Origin: a virus
DNA: 40,844 nt
IMG/VR virus record: IMGVR_UViG_3300042864_000780
Span: 1-40,844 of that record
Reading direction: 5' to 3' (one strand)
Every line of letters begins with the position of its first letter. The first letter of the stretch is position 1. Below the pieces are notes generated by a model that did not search any database, was not told the DNA's origin, and saw only the letters and a list, made by a program, of their open reading frames with translations. Made by a program: the position numbers and the translations under genes. This document shows, in pieces, positions 33,646 through 39,940 of this stretch.

Positions 33646-33978
33646 TTAAAATCTAATTTGTTTATGCTCTCCACTAACTCTACAGTTAAGGATACCATTT
33701 ATTTTTCCTTCAGAAATCAAAGCATTCATAGCAATTAGTTGGTAAGTTTGTCCTTCTTCTAAAGTAGGTTTAATTTCCTCATATTTAGTTTGAGCTATTT
33801 CAGCATCTTCCTGTGAAGCAGGTTGTTCTCTTTCAGCTTTAATTTCTAGGATAAGAGCTTCTTTAGCTTCTTTATCTGACTCTTCTTTAGACATTAAAAG
33901 AGTTGTTTGTTCTTCTGTTAATTGAACTTGTATTAATTCTATCCAAGTTCCTTCTATTATTGATTGTATATTTTTCAT
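33646..33978 (-). CDS. Small acidic protein of unknown function, 110 aa
   Basis: A Glu/Lys-rich helical central region (about 18-72, with EESDKEAKEALILEIKAERE) is flanked by short beta segments; the C-terminus contains NCRVSGEHKQIRF. No signal peptide or membrane segment. It follows the repeat-built beta-helix gene with an A-rich spacer and is probably co-transcribed. A chaperone or small virion protein is possible; nothing specific is recognised. Confidence 0.6.
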   Translation of the reverse strand: MKNIQSIIEGTWIELIQVQLTEEQTTLLMSKEESDKEAKEALILEIKAEREQPASQEDAEIAQTKYEEIKPTLEEGQTYQLIAMNALISEGKINGILNCRVSGEHKQIRF

Positions 33979-33996
33979 ATTTTTTATATTTTACTA

Positions 33997-35337
33997 TTAC
34001 AAGTTATTTTGAGGTGCAAATCCTTGATTATTAGGGTCTCCATTTCCATCTACACAATATACAGTTTTACCTGCCCCAGTTACTGTCTGGAATGTTCCAG
34101 AAGTTAAACGACAAAAATATAATTGTCCTGAAATAGAAGGACCCATATTAGTTCCAAATGAATTTGAGCCTGCTATACATTTATTGTATGTACCATCTGC
34201 AAGATTACTTGCCCCAAATGAATAATCTCCTGCCTCACAATTTGTAAATGTTCCTGTACCACTGCCAAATGAGTCACTACCTGCTTTACAATATGTAAAA
34301 ATTCCTGTAGCATTTACGCCTCCTCCTGGACCAAAAGAATAATTTCCTGCTTTACAATTTGTATAAATGCCTGAAGCAACCTTACCCGAAGATGAAAAAG
34401 AATAATCTCCTGACTCACAATTATTAAAAACTCCAGAAGTGTCTCCTCCAAATGAGTTAAATCCTCCGTTGCAGTTTGTAAATGTTCCTGCCAATATACT
34501 AGATTGACCTCCTCCAAAAGACCCTGGACCTGCACTACAATTAGTAAATAATCCTGAAAGTGTTGTACCCCCCATTATAAATTGGTCATTTCCAAAAGAA
34601 CTAGAGCCTGCTTTACAATTTGTAAATGTTCCTGTTAAATTATTTGCTCCAGTCATAACTGTATAATTTCCAAATGAGTTAGAGCCTGCCTCACAATTTA
34701 TAAATATTCCTCCTATATTACCTGTACCTAAATCAGTAATTCCCATTGGAGGTGTAGTAGTAGTAACAGAAGCAAAAGACCCACTACCTCCAATACAGTT
34801 TATAAATGTACCATCTACATTACCTCCCCATCCAAATGAATAATTTCCTCCAATACAGTTTTCTATTTTCTGATTTGGTTTGCTATCTATTAAATTAAAT
34901 CCTGCTTGAACTCCCCCTAAACTTATAGCTTCTGAAGTATTCATTCCTTTAATGTAAGAAAGTCCTCCTACAGAAATACCACTTAAAAATACATCAGGAT
35001 TTCCTGTCAATGATACTACATCAACATAATCTGTTGAAAATTCAAATTGACCGTCTGCCAATGGAAATACTGCTGGTGAAGCATTATAATATTTTCCTGG
35101 TGCTACAAGAACTGTAAACCTATTAGTATTAGATAATCCTTGGCCAAAAGGAGTAGTGGTTTTAGCATAATCGTATTTATTAATTAATTCAACTCCATTT
35201 TGGGCTATATCTGTATTATTTCCATAAACAACTATATAGTTTTCTCCTCTTAATTGTTCTTGAGCATTTAATTTTAAAGGACTTCCTGAAATCTCCAAAA
35301 AAGCCCCTATATCTGTGCTTGTTATTACTGTTGCCAT
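33997..35337 (-). CDS. Repeat-built parallel beta-helix virion protein, 446 aa
   Basis: The N-terminal 150 residues look like a virion attachment plus beta-helix cap (FTVLVAPGKYYNASPAV, the phrase that starts many pectate-lyase-like spikes). Residues 159-418 contain 11 clear copies and one degenerate copy of a unit with core G-x-F-x-NC-x-(A/G)G-x-x-SFG, spaced about 18-34 residues. Stacked turns would put the Cys, Phe and Asn into ladders inside the helix. No catalytic residues are apparent, so I favour a structural or receptor-binding spike. It lies between the paralogous pair and a small acidic gene. Confidence 0.85.
   Translation of the reverse strand: MATVITSTDIGAFLEISGSPLKLNAQEQLRGENYIVVYGNNTDIAQNGVELINKYDYAKTTTPFGQGLSNTNRFTVLVAPGKYYNASPAVFPLADGQFEFSTDYVDVVSLTGNPDVFLSGISVGGLSYIKGMNTSEAISLGGVQAGFNLIDSKPNQKIENCIGGNYSFGWGGNVDGTFINCIGGSGSFASVTTTTPPMGITDLGTGNIGGIFINCEAGSNSFGNYTVMTGANNLTGTFTNCKAGSSSFGNDQFIMGGTTLSGLFTNCSAGPGSFGGGQSSILAGTFTNCNGGFNSFGGDTSGVFNNCESGDYSFSSSGKVASGIYTNCKAGNYSFGPGGGVNATGIFTYCKAGSDSFGSGTGTFTNCEAGDYSFGASNLADGTYNKCIAGSNSFGTNMGPSISGQLYFCRLTSGTFQTVTGAGKTVYCVDGNGDPNNQGFAPQNNL
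34084..34863 (-). repeat. Array of 11-12 imperfect NC-AG-SFG repeats
   Basis: Within the beta-helix gene, the cores NCIGG, NCEAG, NCKAG, NCSAG, NCNGG, NCESG and so on, each followed by an SFG-like triplet, recur from codon 159 to 418. At DNA level this reads on the plus strand as repeated variants of ccaaatga, tcctgc and acaatttgtaaa. Spacing varies from 18 to 34 codons. Confidence 0.88.
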
Positions 35338-35359
35338 TTATATTTTTATTTTATTATTA

Positions 35360-35953
35360 TTAATATGCCCATCCTAGGGTGTTTCCTGCTAAATCTTTTA
35401 TTTCCACTGTGGTTCCATTTGTGTTAGTTGGTAGAATATATCCCAGTAAATTTCCTGCTAAATCATTTATGGGTACTAAGGTTTCGGTACAAACAATATC
35501 ATTAGGAAAGATATATGCAATATGATTGCCTGCTAAATCTAATAAATCAACTGTTGCATTTGCTAAACCACAGCCGCCACAAGATACTAATCCACAACAA
35601 GTTAGTAAATTTACAACTATCTTGTCAAAGTTTAAAGTTTCAATAGTGGCTTTTGGTCTAATTTGGCCTCCATCTATCCACCATTGAAAATCAGTTGAAT
35701 CTACACAAAGAGAAGTACCTGCCTTGCAATTATATATATCTAATATAAGCTTTGTAAGAGAAATAAATTTATTCTTAGGCCTTTTATTAGATTTTATAAT
35801 ATATGCTTTCTTAATATAAGTATTTGTAGTAGCATCACAAGTTAGATTGTAACAATTAAATATATCACACAATATAGAACTAAAACTAGTATAGCCACCT
35901 AATTTGGCAGCTTTACCTTGTCCCTTAAAAATTGCTTCTGATATTATGTACAT
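35360..35953 (-). CDS. Paralogue B: virion-associated protein with DLAGN repeats, 197 aa
   Basis: Residues 1-125 match the N-terminus of the next gene upstream. Shared features are IISE-x-I-KGQ, DIFNC, a SLTKLILDIYNC-like helix, QWWI at 90-93, IRPKATIETLNF and a terminal CCG. The C-terminal 70 residues differ and hold three copies of DLAGN (139-143, 164-168, 187-191), the first two followed by YI-x-P. Eleven Cys suggest metal binding or disulfides. A modular virion surface protein with a conserved anchor is my inference; no family is recognised. Confidence 0.7.
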   Translation of the reverse strand: MYIISEAIFKGQGKAAKLGGYTSFSSILCDIFNCYNLTCDATTNTYIKKAYIIKSNKRPKNKFISLTKLILDIYNCKAGTSLCVDSTDFQWWIDGGQIRPKATIETLNFDKIVVNLLTCCGLVSCGGCGLANATVDLLDLAGNHIAYIFPNDIVCTETLVPINDLAGNLLGYILPTNTNGTTVEIKDLAGNTLGWAY

Positions 35954-35965
35954 GCAGTCTATTTA

Positions 35966-36802
35966 TTAAAAAGTAACAGTGTTTACATCTGCAGTTAAAT
36001 CTGCCTGAACACCCGCACTAGGTTGGTCAGAAGATAATTGGCTTGAACTATCCCAATAACTCTTAGGTAAAGTACCTTGTAAGAATAATCCTCCTAAAAT
36101 ATCTAAACTATCGGTATTAAACGCTTGCCCAGAAACATCTATATAAGAAGTTTCTATAGGTAGAGTAGTTATTAAATTTAACTCAGAAGAAGGAGTTAAG
36201 AATGTAAAGTCTAGTATTTCTGCTCCTGAAATAGATGCTGCAAGATAATTTTTCAGTGTTCCTACATTCGATGATAATGAAAAATTACTTACAACTGGAG
36301 TGCCATTACCCATAGCAATTAGTAATGCTAAGAAATCAGCTTCATTAGATATTCCTGCTGCTACCCAATCTTCCTGATAAGCTCTAAAGTTTATAGGAAT
36401 ACATGTGTTGATAATGCCACAACAATCTAATACTTTTTCTATAATCGGGGTAAAGTTGATAGTTTCAACAGTTTTTCTTGGTCTAATAACATCAGTGGTA
36501 ATCCACCATTGTTCGCTTCTTGACCCTGGACATAATGTTGTACCTGTAAAACAGTTATAAACATCTAACACTAATTTGTTTAGAGATTGCCAGTTAGCTC
36601 CTGGTTTTTTTCTTCCGTAAAGTAAAGAGGATTTTCTTAAAAAATAATCTGATTTGCTGGCAAGTAACCCATTACAACAAGTTATACCAAAACAAGAGAA
36701 TATGTCTCCCATCAAGTCTGACATATTGATAAAGGCACCTTGATTTACAAGTTTGTGTTGTCCTTTATAAATTGTCTCTGAAATAATATTAATTCTTTTC
36801 AT
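35966..36802 (-). CDS. Paralogue A: virion-associated protein with LRR-like tail, 278 aa
   Basis: Residues 1-130 are the same domain as in paralogue B (IISETIYKGQ, DIFSCFGITCC, SLNKLVLDVYNC, QWWI at 98-101, TVETINFTPI, CCG). The C-terminal 140 residues are different: Leu/Ser/Asn-rich with IETSYIDVSGQAFNTDSLDI, resembling irregular leucine-rich or beta-solenoid turns. It is the first gene after a terminator and has its own promoter (-7 box 36824-36831). Function unknown; the pair resembles a shared attachment domain with exchangeable tips. Confidence 0.7.
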   Translation of the reverse strand: MKRINIISETIYKGQHKLVNQGAFINMSDLMGDIFSCFGITCCNGLLASKSDYFLRKSSLLYGRKKPGANWQSLNKLVLDVYNCFTGTTLCPGSRSEQWWITTDVIRPRKTVETINFTPIIEKVLDCCGIINTCIPINFRAYQEDWVAAGISNEADFLALLIAMGNGTPVVSNFSLSSNVGTLKNYLAASISGAEILDFTFLTPSSELNLITTLPIETSYIDVSGQAFNTDSLDILGGLFLQGTLPKSYWDSSSQLSSDQPSAGVQADLTADVNTVTF

Positions 36803-36823
36803 GTATATTTATATTTTATTTAA

Positions 36824-36831
36824 CAAAAGTA
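36824..36831 (-). promoter_or_regulatory. Promoter -7 box (TACTTTTG) of the fibre/accessory operon
   Basis: TACTTTTG on the minus strand matches TAnnTTTG and lies 22 bases before the start codon at 36802 and just after the terminator at 36872-36907. The -33 region is T/A-rich without a clean TTG. The same octamer occurs ahead of the metallophosphoesterase operon. Confidence 0.55.
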
Positions 36832-36871
36832 AGTATTAATTTTTATATTATAAAATTTATGTTATATGTAT

Positions 36872-36907
36872 AAAAAAAAATAGGCGGCAAAGTTTCCTCT
36901 GCCACCT
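36872..36907 (-). terminator. Intrinsic terminator after the abundant virion protein gene
   Basis: On the minus strand AGGTGGCA pairs with TGCCGCCT (8 bp including one G-U), loop of ten bases, followed after one A by nine T residues (36880-36872). It separates the capsid-side operon from the fibre operon. Confidence 0.88.
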
Positions 36908-36956
36908 ACTCCACACACAAAACAATATATTAATTAATTTTACTTAATAATATTTT

Positions 36957-38132
36957 TTATATACAATTTAGGCTAATTGTTTTACCACAAGGCCCTGTAG
37001 TAACAAAAGCATTCAAAGTAGCTTCTACTGCTGTTTGAGTAGTAGTATGTGCTTCTGGAACTAGAATAGTTGTGATAAAGTTTGGATGCCAGTTCATACT
37101 GTTTGCATTCTCATTTGGAGAAACTGTATGGTATCCTAGTACATATTGGCAATATGATTGATTACAGTCAACTAGCAAGTTTTTAGTTCTTGATACGTTC
37201 AATTGAGCATAGTAAGGAGCTCCTGTAGTTTCAACTTCGCTGTTCAAACCATCAAAGCCTGTACCGCCTGGCATTTCAAGATACTCTTCCCACTGCAATT
37301 TAGCACCGTGACCTTCTGGTAATCTCATTCCTGTATTATCTACAGAAACACTTGTAGAATTTGGAGCCCATGCTGAACCTAAGATAACTTGGATAGCTCC
37401 AATAGTGTATCTATCAACAATAGCTTCTGCTGGAGGGAAACATCCACAATCTGCAGTGTTTACTTTGAAAGTAACTTCGATTGCACAAGAGAAACCTGCC
37501 GCTGGAGTAATTGGAGAAACTGGGTCTGCAGAAGTTCTTACTTCTTGAACATATTTAGACAACAACTCGTTTCCTTCAATTTCTGCTTTCAATTTCAAAG
37601 CAACTTCTTCACAGTCATGGGTATAATTACAATCACCATCGCAAGAAGGACACTCTTCTGATTGAACAGAAATCAATTCTACATGGTATCTGTTTTCTGG
37701 GTAGAAAAAGTTCAATGTAGGATCGTTAATTCTGATTCCAATAGAATAGTTTTGTGAACAATCTGTACAAGAGAAGTTAAACTTCGCTTTGTTAGACTGT
37801 CCAGTTTGAGGAGCTTTTACACTTGCATCATCCATTGAACAAGATGTAATAGTCTCACCTGAAGCCAATCTTACATTGTCTGAACTTGTTTTAGAAAGAT
37901 TTTTATCTACTCCAATTGCAATAAAAATAGATTTTACTCCTACAATAGTAGTAGCATCTACCGCTGTATTGGTTTCAGCGTTGTAAAAACCAATTTGACC
38001 TGGTCTTAGTAAGTATTGTTTAGTAGTAGCATTGTAAAATGCAGTACCCGTTGCAACAATACCGTATCCTGTCGCACTACCTGCTACTGCGGCAGTTGGA
38101 AGGAACATTTGTTTTTGAATTCTTGATCTCAT
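36957..38132 (-). CDS. Abundant virion protein, possibly auxiliary capsid/head protein, 391 aa
   Basis: A soluble beta-rich protein starting MRSRIQKQMFLPTAAVAGSA. It contains paired-Cys stretches (SEECPSCDGDCNYTHDCEE, NTADCGCFPP, DCNQSYCQY). No enzyme motif or membrane segment. Codon use is enriched in C-ending codons (AAC, TTC, TAC) and TTG relative to its neighbours, a pattern shared only with the major capsid protein here, which suggests very high expression. Together with a terminator right behind it, this supports an abundant capsid-associated protein, perhaps an auxiliary or decoration protein. The exact role is inferred. Confidence 0.7.
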   Translation of the reverse strand: MRSRIQKQMFLPTAAVAGSATGYGIVATGTAFYNATTKQYLLRPGQIGFYNAETNTAVDATTIVGVKSIFIAIGVDKNLSKTSSDNVRLASGETITSCSMDDASVKAPQTGQSNKAKFNFSCTDCSQNYSIGIRINDPTLNFFYPENRYHVELISVQSEECPSCDGDCNYTHDCEEVALKLKAEIEGNELLSKYVQEVRTSADPVSPITPAAGFSCAIEVTFKVNTADCGCFPPAEAIVDRYTIGAIQVILGSAWAPNSTSVSVDNTGMRLPEGHGAKLQWEEYLEMPGGTGFDGLNSEVETTGAPYYAQLNVSRTKNLLVDCNQSYCQYVLGYHTVSPNENANSMNWHPNFITTILVPEAHTTTQTAVEATLNAFVTTGPCGKTISLNCI

Positions 38133-38154
38133 TTTTAAATTTATTTAAGGTTTG

Positions 38155-38859
38155 TTAAATTTTTGATATGTTTAAAATTTTATTTAATTGTGATTCAAAA
38201 TCTATAGTATTACCTACATCTCTCATTGCGATTAATACTGCAATATCTATAATTTTGTTTGCTTGGAAAGTTGAGTTTATTTCTATATCTCTTTGAACCG
38301 CAGGTGTACCATCAGGAAGGTTATATTGCCCTCCTCCATAGGTAAAATCTTGAGGATTTCCAGGTCTTAAAGGTTTTCTAATATAAGAAAGAAATATTTT
38401 TTCTATATCGAAGCCTTCATAGTATAAGTATAACTTATTTCCAGACATGTCCATGTTTACTCTTTCAAAAACATAGGAAGAATTAAACATAGGATCATTT
38501 GTGTAAATATCATCCTTTTGTATGAAAAAATTCTTAATAGTTTTTTTAGGGCATTTATCTGTAAAGCATACAGAATAGGACTCTAAATATCTATAATAAT
38601 CTGCTGGGAGATCCGCAGTGTAATAGTCTTCGTTTACCTTAGTGACTGGGAGTGGAAAATTTTTTATTTCCAGCTCCCTTATGTCATCTCTTCTTTTTTG
38701 GTTTATCTCTAATTGCTCACAAATGTTTTCAATATAAATTATGTAAGCTTCAAAAAGGTATTCGTCTATCTGAGGTATAAGAAAGTTAGCGTTTCTTAAC
38801 CCATCTACCTTGTTTGCATGTTGTTTAAATTTATAATGGGCTTCTTTTATTGAAAACAT
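38155..38859 (-). CDS. Ring/head-tail connector protein of crAss-like phages, 234 aa
   Basis: The N-terminal helical part (about 1-65) leads to ADLPADYYRYLESYSVCF (about 84-101), then a beta-rich middle (KLYLYYEGFDIEKIFLSYIR, KPLRPGNP) and a C-terminal helix (IDIAVLIAMRDVGNTIDF). This arrangement resembles the stacked ring or connector proteins under the crAss-like portal. The ATG overlaps the previous stop by one base (TAATG), so it is coupled to the preceding virion gene. Which ring it forms cannot be told by eye. Confidence 0.65.
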   Translation of the reverse strand: MFSIKEAHYKFKQHANKVDGLRNANFLIPQIDEYLFEAYIIYIENICEQLEINQKRRDDIRELEIKNFPLPVTKVNEDYYTADLPADYYRYLESYSVCFTDKCPKKTIKNFFIQKDDIYTNDPMFNSSYVFERVNMDMSGNKLYLYYEGFDIEKIFLSYIRKPLRPGNPQDFTYGGGQYNLPDGTPAVQRDIEINSTFQANKIIDIAVLIAMRDVGNTIDFESQLNKILNISKI

Positions 38860-39770
38860 TATTTCATTTTAGCTTTTAAAGCCTCTTCTAGGCTTAAATA
38901 TAGTGATGAATTTTCTGGTTTTTGTAAGAAATCAATAATATTCATAGTATCTGTTTGAAGTTGCTCTCCATTGAAGAATACTTTTATATTTTCTTTTCTT
39001 AACACTGCGTATTGGTACATTTTCTCAACATTGATAGTAACTTCCAATTTTGCTTTATTTTTAGAATCTGACAACTCAATAAATAAATCTTGAATAGCTG
39101 CCAAAGTTTCTTTATTACTATTTTCGGTAATTTTAGAATACAACAAGTCTTCTATAATTACTTCCTTCTCATCTCCTGTCAATTTAATACCTAGTGCGGT
39201 ACACATGTCTCTTTTTTGAGATAGGGTGAGTTTATTGTATCTTTCGTGTAATTTACTTGTTTTTTCACGCTTAGATTCTCTCACAGTAGCGTCTGCTATT
39301 TCATCTTCAATGATCCACTCTGCAGCAGGATGTTTAGAAAGAGAAGTCTCTCCTATTACTGTCATTGAATCTGCCGACATAATTGCATAAATCAATTCTT
39401 CTGTCGGTTTATTTAGGTCAAGAACTTGAATATCTCTTCCTAATTTAGCCCTGCATTTACTATGAGTAAAGAAAGGGTCCTTTCTATTAGAAGGATCTGC
39501 TGAAGTTATTTTTTGATTAGTATACTCGTCATTTAATGCAAGTTTTTTTACTAATTCATTTATTTGTTCATCAGTATATCTACTATTGGTAGGGCCTAGA
39601 TGGTATCTGTAAGCATTCTCGTCAAATTGTGGTCTAAATGTGTTAGCATTAGCCAAAAACGCATAGCTTTCAGAAGCTTGTCTATAAGCAGGGTCAATAT
39701 TTACTTGCCAATGCTTATTCTTTTTAATGTTTGGGTAAATTTTTACCTTCTTGTTTGTTAGTGTACTCAT
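38859..39770 (-). CDS. Conserved virion-region protein downstream of the capsid gene, 303 aa
   Basis: A Lys/Glu-rich soluble protein. After a basic start (KKVKIYPNIKKNKHWQVNID) there is a Tyr/Asn-rich segment, then TFRPQFDENAYRYHLGPTN. The region LTLSQKRDMCTALGIKLTGD (about 187-206) looks like a small helix-extended-loop (SAP- or LEM-like) unit. The C-terminus is beta then helical (VFFNGEQLQTDTMNIIDF). It is the first protein gene after the capsid gene and the tRNA-like element and is coupled to the ring gene. A head-completion or capsid-assembly role is possible; no family is recognised with confidence. Confidence 0.65.
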   Translation of the reverse strand: MSTLTNKKVKIYPNIKKNKHWQVNIDPAYRQASESYAFLANANTFRPQFDENAYRYHLGPTNSRYTDEQINELVKKLALNDEYTNQKITSADPSNRKDPFFTHSKCRAKLGRDIQVLDLNKPTEELIYAIMSADSMTVIGETSLSKHPAAEWIIEDEIADATVRESKREKTSKLHERYNKLTLSQKRDMCTALGIKLTGDEKEVIIEDLLYSKITENSNKETLAAIQDLFIELSDSKNKAKLEVTINVEKMYQYAVLRKENIKVFFNGEQLQTDTMNIIDFLQKPENSSLYLSLEEALKAKMK

Positions 39771-39801
39771 TGTTTTGTTGTTTGTGTGATTAATAAAAAT
39801 A

Positions 39802-39875
39802 GTAGCAACGACTCAGACTCGAACTGGTTAAACTGGCTTATGAGACCAGAGAGATCCATACCTCCCTCCTGCTAT
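39802..39875 (-). tRNA. tRNA-like element with CAU (Met) anticodon, possibly degenerate
   Basis: Minus-strand reading: acceptor ATAGCAG pairs with TTGCTAC at six of seven positions. The D arm is GGGA/TCTC with GGTATGGA loop. The anticodon arm is CTGGT/GCCAG around loop CTCATAA, anticodon CAT at 39842-39840. The T loop is TTCGAGT. Against a good tRNA: the T stem pairs poorly (ACCAG/CTGAG), three extra bases separate it from the acceptor, and no CCA is encoded. It follows a terminator and precedes a virion gene. It may be a diverged tRNA-Met or a tRNA remnant. Confidence 0.5.
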
Positions 39876-39892
39876 CCTCTATCCAATGATAG

Positions 39893-39924
39893 AAAAAAGG
39901 GTATGATTAGAGGGCTCATACCCT
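39893..39924 (-). terminator. Intrinsic terminator after the major capsid gene
   Basis: Minus strand: AGGGTATGA pairs perfectly with TCATACCCT (9 bp) around a 9-base loop, followed by TTTTTT (39898-39893). It lies 17 bases after the capsid gene stop and should end or attenuate the capsid transcript before the tRNA-like element. Confidence 0.9.
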
Positions 39925-39940
39925 AAGGCCTATAAAGGTT

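Noticed and set aside
34314-34535. 73-residue minus-strand ORF rich in Leu and Gln
   Set aside because: It is an out-of-frame reading of the beta-helix repeat array.
34084-34863. CRISPR-like array
   Set aside because: The periodic DNA is in frame within a protein gene, repeats are imperfect and spacing varies; it encodes beta-helix turns.
39771-39801. Promoter for the 303-residue virion gene
   Set aside because: No TAnnTTTG box or TTG-N19 pair is present between the tRNA-like element and the start codon; read-through past the capsid terminator is the simpler explanation.
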